NCBI RefSeq assembly: GCF_028551255.1
Contig: NZ_CP117029.1
Span: forward strand, 124,001-188,000
Direction of reading: 5' to 3'
Source: Vibrio tubiashii
GTDB taxonomy: Bacteria; Pseudomonadota; Gammaproteobacteria; Enterobacterales; Vibrionaceae
Length of the DNA: 64,000 nt
Part shown: piece after piece, positions 38,387-47,753 of the stretch
How the letters are laid out: each line of letters starts with the position of its first letter
Position numbering within the stretch: position 1 is the stretch's first letter
Notes under the pieces: model-generated
Told to the model about the DNA's origin: nothing
The model's input: the letters and a program-made list of their open reading frames with translations, nothing else
The model's database searches: none
Position numbers and translations under genes: made by a program

Positions 38387-39613
38387 GTGAACTTAATCAA
38401 AAAAAATGCCGTGTATCTGTATATCGTTCAAGGTGCTCAGTACCTTGTGCCGCTAATTGTGCTGCCGTTGCTAGCTCGTGCTTTAGGAACTGAAGGGGTG
38501 GGGTTAGTTTCCGTAGCCTTGTCTGTCTGTGCTCTAACGTTTGTCGTTACCGATTTTGGTTTTTCAATCTCATCTCCTGCTTTGATTGCTCAAAATAAGA
38601 AACTTTCTGGTTGGATAGATTGCTATCTTGGCTCGGTACTATTTATAAAGCTATTTCTGCTGACTGTATTGATTTTAGTTTTGCTTATAGTGGGTATGGC
38701 ATACACTGATTTTGCAGTTGAATCCCCTTTAATATTTTGGTCGGTTATTCTGACTATTTGTCTCCAAGGTTTACAGTTTCAATGGCTTTTTCATGGGCTG
38801 GAGAAAATGTACTGTATTGTACTAAGTGTTGGAAGTTCCAAGTTTGTTTATTTGATTTTGGTTATTCTGTTTGTACGTCAACCAGGAGATGAAGGTAAGG
38901 TTCTTCTATTCTTCAGTTTTAGTCAGTGTGTGGCTTTGGCGCTAGGTGTCTTTCTACTTTATAAAGCAGGGTTTAAAGTAAAGTTTCCGACAGTTCATCA
39001 GTTAATACAGACACTCAAACTATCAGTCCCATTTTTTATGTCTAGAGGCGCAGTTAGCTTGTACACTAGCACTAACCCAATTGTTGTGGGTAGCTTCTCT
39101 GGATATCATCAAGCCGCCATATACACTAGTGCAGAGAAACTGTATCAAGCGATTCTCTCAATCTCTGGACCAATTACTCAGGCTCTATTTCCCCACCTAG
39201 CGCGAACGCGAGAAGATGAATTACTGATCAGGTTTTTATTGGGGGCATTGCCATTAGTAACGATAAGTGCTCTCAGTATAGGTTACTTTTCTGAGGAAAT
39301 AATCGAGACTGTATTTGGTGAAGCTTTTATTGAAGCAGAGAAACTACTGAGAGTATTTGCGCTTACGTCTGTAGTTAGCTTTATAGCTGTTAACTTTGGT
39401 TACCCTGCGTACTCGACGATCAATCGCTTAGATATGGTTAATAGAAGTGTCTTTATTGGAGGCGGCTTTCAGGTACTTTTGTTGGGCGGGCTATTTATTT
39501 TTAACGCTATCAGCGCCATTAGTATCGCGCTTTCTTTTTTGGCTGTTGAAGTGCTGGTAATGCTTTATCGACTGTACTTTTTTTTCAGGTTGAGGGGGCA
39601 ACATAGTGTTTAA
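38387..39613 (+). CDS. wzx: Wzx-type polysaccharide flippase
   Basis: This is a polytopic MATE/MVF-superfamily protein of 408 residues with about twelve hydrophobic segments. It opens with KKNAVYLYIVQGAQYLVPLIVLPLLARALG and contains FGFSISSPALIAQNK near 60-75, a Wzx pattern. It has a GTG start preceded by AAGGTGATG. It would move an undecaprenyl-linked oligosaccharide across the inner membrane. No Wzy polymerase or Wzz chain-length regulator is found in the window, which is odd next to an ABC exporter. The eight-base overlap with the next gene indicates coupling. Confidence 0.88.
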   Translation: MNLIKKNAVYLYIVQGAQYLVPLIVLPLLARALGTEGVGLVSVALSVCALTFVVTDFGFSISSPALIAQNKKLSGWIDCYLGSVLFIKLFLLTVLILVLLIVGMAYTDFAVESPLIFWSVILTICLQGLQFQWLFHGLEKMYCIVLSVGSSKFVYLILVILFVRQPGDEGKVLLFFSFSQCVALALGVFLLYKAGFKVKFPTVHQLIQTLKLSVPFFMSRGAVSLYTSTNPIVVGSFSGYHQAAIYTSAEKLYQAILSISGPITQALFPHLARTREDELLIRFLLGALPLVTISALSIGYFSEEIIETVFGEAFIEAEKLLRVFALTSVVSFIAVNFGYPAYSTINRLDMVNRSVFIGGGFQVLLLGGLFIFNAISAISIALSFLAVEVLVMLYRLYFFFRLRGQHSV

Positions 39614-40772
39614 AGTCATTCGCATTATCTTGGCGTTAGCAGACTTATTTTTCAGGAGGAATAGAAAACGAGTTGCTATTCCTTGTATCAATGATGACGA
39701 GTGGCAAGGAAACTGCGCTTTCTTGTATCAGCACCTGTTGAAGTATCAAGACAATTGGGGTATTGAAATTGTTGTGTTGTCTGGGCGGTATTCTAAGCTA
39801 AAAAACAATGCTGATATTGGTGATAATATTTATTCGCTCTATTCTTTTCGTGGGCTTGTTTACCTGTTCACATCAGGAGTGGTCATTTACCATCATGGAC
39901 CATTAGCAGGTCGGGTCCCGATACTACCTTGGCGTCGTATTAGCTTTCACATTAATCACGGAGTTCACTATAAGAAAGTTGAATTAGCGTTGGATTCTAA
40001 GCCTAAACGTTTAGAACTTTCTTCTTTTGTAAAAACAAAATGGTTTAGTCCTTATCATTCGGTCTCATCTCATATAGATGCTCTATCATGTTGCACCTAC
40101 TACCATACAAAACTGAAAGATATTTTTGTTACAGGTATTCCTCGAAATGATGCCTTCTTTCAGGGTGAGTCTGCAAATTTCCCAAGTACGCTTAGAAGTG
40201 ATCTTATTAAGCTTGACGAAATATCACAAGGAAAGAAAATAATAGCATACGCTCCCACGTGGAGAAGCAATGGTGGCGGATATGATTTTTCCGGTGAAGA
40301 ACTAAAAAAGCTAGTTGGTCTATTGGAGTCAAAAAACGCTATTTTGTGTTATGCGGGCCATCCATATTTGAAGTGTAGAAAGGTGCCAAGTAGTGAAGGT
40401 TTTGTTGATTTTAATTTTAATTTCAACGATATACAGTCTTTGCTTGTCAGGGCTGACTTACTGATTACAGATTATTCAAGCGTATGGATAGATTTTCTCT
40501 TAAGGGGGAAGCCTGTGGTGAGTTTTCAATTTGATAGAGCTACTTATCGAGATGAACGTGGCTTTCTATTTGACACCGACACAATTTTTCCTGGAGATAT
40601 AGTTGAAGACTTTTCAGAGTTACTTGAAGCAATAGAAAAAAATTTGGTTCAAGAAAAGATTGAACACCCTCAATATGCTTATGTTAAGCATATGTTCCAT
40701 GAATTTGAAGATGGAGATAATTGTCAACGCGTTGCTACCGCTATTGCGAGTCTAGCGGGATGGGATAGATGA
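39606..40772 (+). CDS. CDP-glycerol glycerophosphotransferase-like protein (TagB/TagF fold)
   Basis: This is a 388-residue GT-B protein of the Glyphos_transf family. The N-terminal NDDEWQGNCAFLYQHLLK is followed by VIYHHGPLAGRVP and INHGVHYKK. The C-terminal half has VTGIPRNDAFF, IIAYAPTWRSNGGG, CYAGHPYLK and LLITDYSSVWIDFLLRGKPVVSFQFD. The H-P, D-Y-S-S and D-F-L-L pattern is strongly diagnostic of teichoic-acid type polymerases. It starts with GTG 39606 inside the end of wzx. It may transfer glycerol-phosphate or a related phosphopolyol to the repeat unit. No CDP-glycerol synthase (TagD) is in the window, so the donor could be different. Confidence 0.82.
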   Translation: MFKVIRIILALADLFFRRNRKRVAIPCINDDEWQGNCAFLYQHLLKYQDNWGIEIVVLSGRYSKLKNNADIGDNIYSLYSFRGLVYLFTSGVVIYHHGPLAGRVPILPWRRISFHINHGVHYKKVELALDSKPKRLELSSFVKTKWFSPYHSVSSHIDALSCCTYYHTKLKDIFVTGIPRNDAFFQGESANFPSTLRSDLIKLDEISQGKKIIAYAPTWRSNGGGYDFSGEELKKLVGLLESKNAILCYAGHPYLKCRKVPSSEGFVDFNFNFNDIQSLLVRADLLITDYSSVWIDFLLRGKPVVSFQFDRATYRDERGFLFDTDTIFPGDIVEDFSELLEAIEKNLVQEKIEHPQYAYVKHMFHEFEDGDNCQRVATAIASLAGWDR

Positions 40773-41863
40773 AAATATTATTGATGACTACAGGCTTAGG
40801 GCTGGGGGGAGCAGAGAGGCAGGTTTGTGATTTAGCTGACGAATTTGTGAGGCAGGGTTATCGCGTAATTGTAATATCACTTAATGATAGGTTAGAGATT
40901 CGGCCCAATTCTAAGATGGTAAAGTTGTATACTCTTTCAATGCAAAAGTCTCTACTAGGATTTCTTTCATCTTTATGCCGCGCGAGACAAGTGGTGATTG
41001 ATTTTCAACCTGACGTTGTGCATAGCCATATGTACCATGCCAATATCTTTGCTCGTATCTTACGGTGTATTGTTAGTGTGCCTAGATTGATTTGTACGGT
41101 ACATAGTTCCTATGAAGGTGGGTGGTTTAGGGGTTTCATCTATCGATTGACCGATAGATTGGCTTCTCAAAATACAATTGTTAGTGATTATGCCCGACAT
41201 ATTTTTATTGAATCACGAGCAATCCCAGCCAATCGATTAATAACACTGAGTAATGGCATTGATACTACAAGATTCAAATTTCGGCCTTACATCAGAAGTG
41301 AACTTAGGTCTAAGTTTGGCATTAGTGATGATGACATTCTTTTGTTGTCAGTTGGGCGACTGGAGGAAGTCAAAAATTATCCGGAACTGATTTCTGCAAT
41401 AGATTTGCTGCTTAATCAAGAAAGAATAGCTAGCAGTATCAAGTTATTTGTTCTGGGCCAAGGAGCGATGTTGGGTGAGTTAGAGCGTCTAGTGAAAGAA
41501 AAAGCTTTGAATGAAAGAGTACAGTTTATCGGTGCAAGAAACAATATAGAGGAGTGGCTTTCAGCTTGTGATATGTTGATTCTGCCATCTTTATTTGAGG
41601 GTTTTGGTCTCGTTGCTCTTGAAGCACTTTCCTGTGAACGACCAGTTGTGTCCACTAAAAACATAGGTGTTAAAAATGAAGTTGAACGTTTTGGTACTAT
41701 CTCATCGACACCCTATGCCCCTAAGCTCGCAGAGAGCATTCGAAAGGCGATTCAGAATATCGGGTGTTTCAATGGTCAGGAAGCTAGGCGCTTGATCGTA
41801 GAAAAATATTCAATCCAATATGTCGCATCTCGGTGGATAGATGTTTATTTGGGTGCCAAATGA
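40769..41863 (+). CDS. GT4 family glycosyltransferase
   Basis: The 364-residue protein has the acceptor-side MKILLMTTGLGLGGAERQVCDLADEF, then VVHSHMYHANIFARIL and LICTVHSSYEGG. The donor domain has TLSNGIDTTRFKF, LLSVGRLEEVKNYPELISAI, FVLGQGAMLGEL and ILPSLFEGFGLVALEALSCERPVV. It shares ATGA with the preceding stop and, at its end, with the following start. It is probably a repeat-unit or side-chain transferase of the Wzx-linked glycan. Confidence 0.88.
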   Translation: MKILLMTTGLGLGGAERQVCDLADEFVRQGYRVIVISLNDRLEIRPNSKMVKLYTLSMQKSLLGFLSSLCRARQVVIDFQPDVVHSHMYHANIFARILRCIVSVPRLICTVHSSYEGGWFRGFIYRLTDRLASQNTIVSDYARHIFIESRAIPANRLITLSNGIDTTRFKFRPYIRSELRSKFGISDDDILLLSVGRLEEVKNYPELISAIDLLLNQERIASSIKLFVLGQGAMLGELERLVKEKALNERVQFIGARNNIEEWLSACDMLILPSLFEGFGLVALEALSCERPVVSTKNIGVKNEVERFGTISSTPYAPKLAESIRKAIQNIGCFNGQEARRLIVEKYSIQYVASRWIDVYLGAK

Positions 41864-42891
41864 TAAAGGTCGCTTTCTTAATTACTAAATCTGAAGTTGG
41901 TGGTGCTCAGTCATGGATGGAGCAACTAACGAAATTGCTTGAGAAAGACATAGATCCAATCATTATCACAAACCAACCAGGTTGGCTCTCGACAGTTTTA
42001 CCAAATAGTCTATTTTATTTTGTTCCTGAAATTGAGCGTAGAGTTTCATTAGTAGCACTTGTTAAGATTAGCCATATCTTGAGCCTGCATAGGGTGGAAA
42101 CGGTGGTTGCTAGCTCTGCCAATGCGGGACTATATGCTCGGATATTATCACTAAGACAATCATATAAATGTGTTTACGTCTCTCATGGGTGGTCCTGTAT
42201 TTATAATGGAGGCAAGCTCAAATGGATATATTCTGCTGTGGAATTTCTTTTATCTATGGCTTCAGATGTGGTTTGGTGCATTTCTAGCAGTGATTACTTA
42301 AAGGCTAAAAATATTATAAAAGTACCAGAGAGTAAGCTCAGGGTTGCACCGAATGCAGTGTTCCCATTAAAGGTAAACAGTTCAAAAGATCTGATAGACG
42401 CGAAAACATTACGCCTAGTATGCGTTGCACGACTATGCCCACCCAAAAGGTTTGATCTCCTGATTGATGCAGTGAGTCGACTATCAGACGTTGACCTGAC
42501 CATTGTAGGTGGTGGTTCCGAATACAGAGAAATGGTTAGTCGGACTCAATCACCGAACATCTGTTTTCTTGGTGAGGTTGCTGCATTTCGAGACTATGCT
42601 CAGTTTGATGCCTTTATCCTACTTTCTGATAGTGAAGGTTTACCTATGTCAGCAATCGAAGCTGGTAGTGCTCGTCTTCCCATGATTTTAAGTAACGTTG
42701 GAGGATGCGGAGAACTTGTAAATCTAGACTATCCGAATGGAATATTAGTTAATAACAATGAAGAAAGTGTTTGTAATGCTGTACTTGATCTTAAAAATAG
42801 GTTCTCTTTATACAAATTAGGTGCTGAAGCAATGGTAGATAAGTTTGATATACGTATGTATAAATCCGCTTATTTGTCCATACTGCGGTAA
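41860..42891 (+). CDS. GT4 family glycosyltransferase
   Basis: This is a 343-residue protein. I start it at the ATG 41860, overlapping the previous stop as ATGA; the frame is open further upstream but inside the previous gene. Motifs: FLITKSEVGGAQSWMEQL, VSHGWSCIYNGG, RVAPNAVFPL, LVCVARLCPPKRFDLLIDAV, and FILLSDSEGLPMSAIEAGSARLPMI for the donor site. It ends one base before the stop of the convergent WbaP-like gene. Confidence 0.87.
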   Translation: MIKVAFLITKSEVGGAQSWMEQLTKLLEKDIDPIIITNQPGWLSTVLPNSLFYFVPEIERRVSLVALVKISHILSLHRVETVVASSANAGLYARILSLRQSYKCVYVSHGWSCIYNGGKLKWIYSAVEFLLSMASDVVWCISSSDYLKAKNIIKVPESKLRVAPNAVFPLKVNSSKDLIDAKTLRLVCVARLCPPKRFDLLIDAVSRLSDVDLTIVGGGSEYREMVSRTQSPNICFLGEVAAFRDYAQFDAFILLSDSEGLPMSAIEAGSARLPMILSNVGGCGELVNLDYPNGILVNNNEESVCNAVLDLKNRFSLYKLGAEAMVDKFDIRMYKSAYLSILR

Positions 42892-42892
42892 A

Positions 42893-44119
42893 CTAAATTG
42901 CGCCCTTGCCAGTAACTATAACTCTTATCGTTTTTAGATATATTTCAAAGTCTAGCTGCCAGCTAAGATGCTTTAAGTAGTAGAAATCATAAGCGAGCTT
43001 TTCTATAGTGCTTTCAAAGGAGTGAGTGTAACCTTGTGTCACTTGCGCCCATCCAGTTATTCCAGGCTTTACTATATGTCGAAAGTTGTAGAATGGTATA
43101 TCTTCGGCAAATTGGTTGGCAAAGCAAGGCTGTTCAGGTCTAGGACCGATAATTGACATCTCTCCTTTCAGGACATTGAAAAGTTGGGGGATCTCATCTA
43201 AGCGAGTTTTACGTAAAAATCGGCCAAATCTAGATATGCGATGTTGCTCTGTGGAGGCAAATTTAGCACTTCCTTCGCTAACTACGGGCACCATTGTTCT
43301 AAATTTATAGATTGTAAAGGTTTGATTGTGCTGACCGATGCGCTTTTGCTTGTATATTGCAGAACCATCTTGTTGAATTTTTATCATAAGATAGATAGTT
43401 GCCATTATTGGCAATAAAATCACAATTCCCATGAAAGCCAACAAAATGTCTAGTGTGGACTTTATACGGAAATAGTTAGATTCAGGATTGAGTGCTTGTA
43501 TAGTTCTATCCGAAAGATGAATGCTCGATACTTTCTGTTCAAGACGTTCTTGAAGTTGGTTGATATGATAGATGGGTATCTGTGCAACTGAGCAATCAAT
43601 GATTATTTGCTCTTCTTGTTTGGTTATTGGAGTCAGTACATCTATTAAAATGCCGTTTCCTAGTTCTCTTAGTCCTAAATTAGGTGTGTACTTTTTAATT
43701 ATTAGCTTATCTTCAAATCTCTTATCATTGATATGTATGTTACCGACCATGTACAGAGTGGACTTTAACTTGCTTTCATGCCAAATGTAGAAGCTGATTA
43801 GCCAAATACAACTTAACCCTGAACCTATTAATAGTATAGGGCGAGAGTAGTCGATTCTAAAAATTATGAGCGTAAAAAAGGCAACCCCATAGCCTGTAAA
43901 TAGGGTTGGGATAACCCGACTAACTTGTGAGTTAAGAATAGCTGAAGTTGGTGAAGGAACAATGATTGAAGTGAAAAGATAAACGCAGCCAACGACTACT
44001 AGACTGCTCGATATTGTGTTAGGAAAACTTGGAAAAAGAAAGAAGCCCCATAAGGTTAAAAGTGCAAGTATGCCGAAGATAAAACAACAATGAGAAAGTG
44101 TGTACTGGTACTTTTGCAT
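42893..44119 (-). CDS. Undecaprenyl-phosphate sugar phosphotransferase (WbaP/WcaJ-like)
   Basis: This is a 408-residue initiating transferase with several N-terminal hydrophobic helices (about residues 10-105) and a CoA-binding-like middle region. It has the catalytic PGT domain from about 205. The domain shows YFRIKSTLDILLAFMG, YKQKRIGQHNQTFTIYKFRTM, RFLRKTRLDEIPQLFNVLKGEMSIIGPRPEQ with the DE dyad, and KPGITGWAQVTQGY. Members add glucose-, galactose- or fucose-1-phosphate to undecaprenyl phosphate. Its distance from the PglC-like gene and its opposite orientation imply a second initiation step or a relic of another locus. It closes the polysaccharide region. Confidence 0.88.
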   Translation of the reverse strand: MQKYQYTLSHCCFIFGILALLTLWGFFLFPSFPNTISSSLVVVGCVYLFTSIIVPSPTSAILNSQVSRVIPTLFTGYGVAFFTLIIFRIDYSRPILLIGSGLSCIWLISFYIWHESKLKSTLYMVGNIHINDKRFEDKLIIKKYTPNLGLRELGNGILIDVLTPITKQEEQIIIDCSVAQIPIYHINQLQERLEQKVSSIHLSDRTIQALNPESNYFRIKSTLDILLAFMGIVILLPIMATIYLMIKIQQDGSAIYKQKRIGQHNQTFTIYKFRTMVPVVSEGSAKFASTEQHRISRFGRFLRKTRLDEIPQLFNVLKGEMSIIGPRPEQPCFANQFAEDIPFYNFRHIVKPGITGWAQVTQGYTHSFESTIEKLAYDFYYLKHLSWQLDFEIYLKTIRVIVTGKGAI

Positions 44120-44197
44120 ACTTGTTAGAAGGGATTATGGGTAGTAGCTAGGATATTAACATAATGAGCTATTTGAAGGTGCTACTTGGACTGAGAG

Positions 44198-44227
44198 TTA
44201 GCTCGATATCTAGTCAAATCGAGCTAA
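44198..44227. repeat. Inverted repeat between pssA and WbaP-like gene
   Basis: TTAGCTCGAT (44198-44207) and ATCGAGCTAA (44218-44227) form a perfect ten-pair stem with a ten-base loop. It lies 12 bases behind the pssA stop. It may terminate or stabilise the pssA transcript, though no T run follows on the minus strand. It falls between the housekeeping gene and the polysaccharide cluster. Confidence 0.5.
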
Positions 44228-44238
44228 TAAAGGCGTTA

Positions 44239-45579
44239 TCACAAAATCTGCTTCAACACCCGATCTGCACTCACCCTAGTAATCTTACGCATCAACTTCT
44301 GCACAGCTTCAGGGTAGTCTTCTGCTTTCTCTAACTGTCTGTAAGTACAAATTAGCTGAGTATGCTGGAGAATATTCTCCACCTCTTTCTCAAATTGAGG
44401 TGTTAGGTGGTGGAAGTTATCTTGGATAAAGATAGCGTTTTCCAAGTCCAAGCTCCAAGCTCTTGGGTTGAGATTATTACCCGTAATCAGCATGTAGCGC
44501 TTGTCTACCCAGATACCTTTTAGGTGAAAACTGTTTTCTTCATGTTTCCATAAATGGATAGACAGTTTACGACTGGCGATATTGGCTTCGTTCGATTTTG
44601 CGAACTGGCGCAAATTGCGTTCGTAAAGGTAAGGCAAGCCGCCGATGGTTTTAAACTCTTGCTCAGGTGAGATATAAAAGTCATTCGCAGTTTTATCACC
44701 GACGACGATAGTCACTTTCACACCACGCTTTAGTGCTTTTTTAACTTCCTTAGCCACGCTACGGGGAAAGTTAAAATAAGGTGTACAGATGAAAATCTCA
44801 TCTTTGGCTTGTGCGAGTAACTGGTTGATGCCTTGATTGAGCTTATTGCGTTTTTTACCCACGCCGACGATAGGTGTTACAGCAACCTTTTCTTGAGATA
44901 CCGTCTGTGACTCAAATTGATAAGAGGATTTAGCAAGAGAAGCTCGCAGTTGGCGAATTTGAGCTTTTATCTCTTTGGTCTCAGGCTTATTTGCACAAGC
45001 TAGATTGTTCACTGCAGGGTGGTCTATCATCTCTTTCTGAACGAAGTTGACCATACTATCGGCTAGTGCTTTGTTATTTAGCACATGATAGCGGTCAAAA
45101 CGATAACGTTCTTGGTAGTTGAGATAGATGTTGTTAAGGCTTGCGCCACTGTAGATAACTTGGTCATCAATAATGAAGCCTTTTAAGTGCAAAACGCCGA
45201 ATACTTCACGTCCACGAACCGGAACACCAAAGATAGGAATTCTGTGCTCGTAATTATCCGCGAAGCTTTTATACATAGAGGCGTTGGTTTCGCCAGGCTC
45301 TGCACCGATTAAGCCTCGCTGAGCACGATGCCAATCAACACATACATTGATTTCTAGACCAGGGTTGCGCTGTTTGGCTTCATAGAGTTCAGTTAAGATC
45401 TCTCTTCCTGCTTCATCATCCTCCAAATAAAGAGCAACCAGGTAGATTCGTTTACTTGCCTGACGAATCGCTTCTATTAAGCGAGTTCGAAAATCTTTAG
45501 CGGCATAAAGTGTCTCAAACTGAGCAGGGTCTTGCGCCAAAGTAGGAAGTTGTTCGAATAAGTTCCTATTAGTCATCAT
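44239..45579 (-). CDS. pssA: CDP-diacylglycerol-serine O-phosphatidyltransferase
   Basis: PssA makes phosphatidylserine, the precursor of phosphatidylethanolamine. The protein is of the phospholipase-D type found in E. coli. The first HKD motif is in VLHLKGFIIDDQVIYSGASLN and the second in HLKGIWVDKRYMLITGNNLNP. RIYLVALYLEDDEAGREIL and NVCVDWHRAQRGLIG match E. coli PssA in the N-terminal region. I start at the ATG 45579, followed by a second ATG; the longer frame to 45624 adds residues absent in E. coli. It is the first housekeeping gene after the polysaccharide locus. Confidence 0.95.
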   Translation of the reverse strand: MMTNRNLFEQLPTLAQDPAQFETLYAAKDFRTRLIEAIRQASKRIYLVALYLEDDEAGREILTELYEAKQRNPGLEINVCVDWHRAQRGLIGAEPGETNASMYKSFADNYEHRIPIFGVPVRGREVFGVLHLKGFIIDDQVIYSGASLNNIYLNYQERYRFDRYHVLNNKALADSMVNFVQKEMIDHPAVNNLACANKPETKEIKAQIRQLRASLAKSSYQFESQTVSQEKVAVTPIVGVGKKRNKLNQGINQLLAQAKDEIFICTPYFNFPRSVAKEVKKALKRGVKVTIVVGDKTANDFYISPEQEFKTIGGLPYLYERNLRQFAKSNEANIASRKLSIHLWKHEENSFHLKGIWVDKRYMLITGNNLNPRAWSLDLENAIFIQDNFHHLTPQFEKEVENILQHTQLICTYRQLEKAEDYPEAVQKLMRKITRVSADRVLKQIL

Positions 45580-45688
45580 GTTGGATGGGTTACCTTTACT
45601 TAAAGTGGACAAGGATATTAGCAAAATGTGCTAGCAGTTCCTAGTTACCAGATCCTAGTTCGACAATGTGAGTTGTAAAACCTGTGAT

Positions 45689-46651
45689 TTACTGATTAGG
45701 ACGAAGACTGATTTCACCACCGATGAAGGTTTCTAAGCCATTTTCGGTTTCTAAAAGCACCGCGCCTTGTTCGTTGATGCCTCTGGCGATTCCGCTAATC
45801 TCCCTAGGTCCTATAAGCAATTTTACAGGTCGGTTGATAAAGTTATCTAAGCGATTCCATCTCTCGACAAAACCTGCCATCCCATACAGTTCATAATCAT
45901 CTAAAGCTTTGTGGAGGGTGGTTATCATGATAATCGCCAGTTGGTTTCTATCAATCTGTTGGTTATCTGCAACTTCATCTAGGCTAGCCCAAGGCTGGGT
46001 AATGCCTTCTGTGGTCTCTGACATCATTAAGTTGAGGCCCATACCAATGACAAGATTGGCCGCTGCACCAGCTTGGCCTGACATTTCGACCAGAATACCT
46101 GCGAGCTTCTTGTCGTGATAATAGAGGTCATTCGGCCACTTTAGTTTTACCCCTGTCAGCCCAATCTCTTCGAGAGACTCAACGATTGCCACGCCAACTA
46201 CTAGACTTAGTCCCATTGCGGCCGCCATACCAGCATCTAAACGCCAAAACATCGATAAGTATAGGTTTGAACCAAAAGGAGATATCCACTCGCGCCCACG
46301 GCGACCTCTGCCTTTGGCTTGATATTCCGCAAGGCATACTGACCCAGATTCTAAGCTATCGACTCGATCAAGTAGATATTGGTTGGTTGAGTCAATAATA
46401 GGTATCAGTTCTACTCGGTTCGTTAAACTATTTTGAAGGATCTCTTTGTCAAGCAATTGCATAGGCTTGGCGAGTTGGTAGCCCTTGCCCTGCACGCGAA
46501 ACACATCGACGCCCCAAGCTTGGATGCCTTTAATATGCTTACTGATCGCGGCTCTGGATACGCCAAGCTTATCCCCTAGTTCTTCTCCGGAGTGAAAGCC
46601 GCCTTGTGATAAAGCCTTCAAGATAGCAAGTTTTACGGAATGTTCTTTCAT
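45689..46651 (-). CDS. birA: Bifunctional biotin-protein ligase / biotin operon repressor
   Basis: BirA activates biotin and attaches it to acetyl-CoA carboxylase, and represses the bio operon. The 320-residue protein has an N-terminal winged helix (residues about 1-62, with GGFHSGEELGDKLGVSRAAISKHIKGIQ). The ligase domain carries DSTNQYL, KGRGRRGREWISPFGSNLYLSMFW (biotinyl-AMP loop), KWPNDLYYHDKKLAGILVE and VIGMGLNL. The small C-terminal SH3-like domain ends with GGEISLRP. Its start overlaps the murB stop by four bases, the usual murB-birA order. Confidence 0.96.
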   Translation of the reverse strand: MKEHSVKLAILKALSQGGFHSGEELGDKLGVSRAAISKHIKGIQAWGVDVFRVQGKGYQLAKPMQLLDKEILQNSLTNRVELIPIIDSTNQYLLDRVDSLESGSVCLAEYQAKGRGRRGREWISPFGSNLYLSMFWRLDAGMAAAMGLSLVVGVAIVESLEEIGLTGVKLKWPNDLYYHDKKLAGILVEMSGQAGAAANLVIGMGLNLMMSETTEGITQPWASLDEVADNQQIDRNQLAIIMITTLHKALDDYELYGMAGFVERWNRLDNFINRPVKLLIGPREISGIARGINEQGAVLLETENGLETFIGGEISLRPNQ

Positions 46652-47694
46652 TGCGGGCTCTCTAGTATAGTCTCTAGATTTGTCTCTGCATGAGAACCAA
46701 TAAATCTCACTTCATGCTCTAATGCAATTTGATATTTTTCCAATATGGTTTGACGCACTGTCGCTGCTAATTTGATCACATCATTTGCTGACGCATCTTT
46801 TGTATTCACTAGTACTAACGCTTGCTTAGGGTGGACTTGAGCGCCACCGATTTGATGCCCTTTCAATTGGCATTGATCTATTAGCCAGCCAGCGGCGACT
46901 TTTACGCCATTTTGTGTTGGGTAGGCGGCAATATTGGGGAATTGTTTACTCAAACTTTCGAACTGCTGGTTCGAGATAACCGGGTTCTTAAAGAAGCTGC
47001 CTGCATTGCCTAGCCTGGCAGGGTCAGGCAGCTTTTCCATTCGAATTTGGCAAACTCGCTCAAACACTTGCTGCGCGGTGAGCGTTTCGCTCTGAAGAGA
47101 TTGAAGCGGGCCATATTCGATATTTGCTGACCACTGTTTTGGGAGCTTCAAGCCAATTGCGACAACCATGACTTTCTCAAACAGCTCATGTTTAAAAATA
47201 GAGTCTCGATAGCCAAACTGACACTCTTCAGCGCTCAGTCGCTTGGTATTGAAGGTTTCTAAACAAAGTACGTCGACATATTCGCAGATATCTTTCAGCT
47301 CAACACCATAAGCGCCGATGTTCTGAATAGGAGCGCTGCCCGCACAGCCAGGGATCAGAGCGAGATTCTCTAACCCCAAGTAACCTTGTTCAACACTCCA
47401 TTTCACTAGGCTTGGCCAATCTTCACCGCCAGCGATATGCAGGTGCCAATGCATGTCGGTTTCACTGACCGCCTTACCGAGCAATTTATTGATTACCACC
47501 ACACCTTGGTAGGGCTGGGTAAACAAAACATTGCTGCCTTTGCCCAAAATCAGTTTAGGAAGGCTTAACCACTCTTGCTTTTGATAGACATGTTTGATTT
47601 CTTCAACGGTTGTGACTTCAACCAGATAAGAACAGGTTTGCGAGATAGAAAAGGTGTGAGAGCGACTAAGATCTGCGTTAGCTAATATTTGCAT
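46648..47694 (-). CDS. murB: UDP-N-acetylenolpyruvoylglucosamine reductase
   Basis: MurB completes UDP-MurNAc synthesis in the cytoplasm using FAD and NADPH. The 348-residue protein is a type I MurB. The FAD domain has KLILGKGSNVLFT, NLALIPGCAGSAPIQNIGAYG near 111-131 and FGYRDSIFKHEL. A serine in GNAGSFFKNPVIS serves as the general acid, and a late glutamate in LEHEVRFIG is present. It lies upstream of birA in one transcript and diverges from the GNAT gene across about 50 bases. Confidence 0.96.
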   Translation of the reverse strand: MQILANADLSRSHTFSISQTCSYLVEVTTVEEIKHVYQKQEWLSLPKLILGKGSNVLFTQPYQGVVVINKLLGKAVSETDMHWHLHIAGGEDWPSLVKWSVEQGYLGLENLALIPGCAGSAPIQNIGAYGVELKDICEYVDVLCLETFNTKRLSAEECQFGYRDSIFKHELFEKVMVVAIGLKLPKQWSANIEYGPLQSLQSETLTAQQVFERVCQIRMEKLPDPARLGNAGSFFKNPVISNQQFESLSKQFPNIAAYPTQNGVKVAAGWLIDQCQLKGHQIGGAQVHPKQALVLVNTKDASANDVIKLAATVRQTILEKYQIALEHEVRFIGSHAETNLETILESPQ

Positions 47695-47753
47695 CGGATT
47701 TATCGAGTAATCTAAACTGCCTGCATTCTACCCTAAATTGAAGTTTGGTGATA

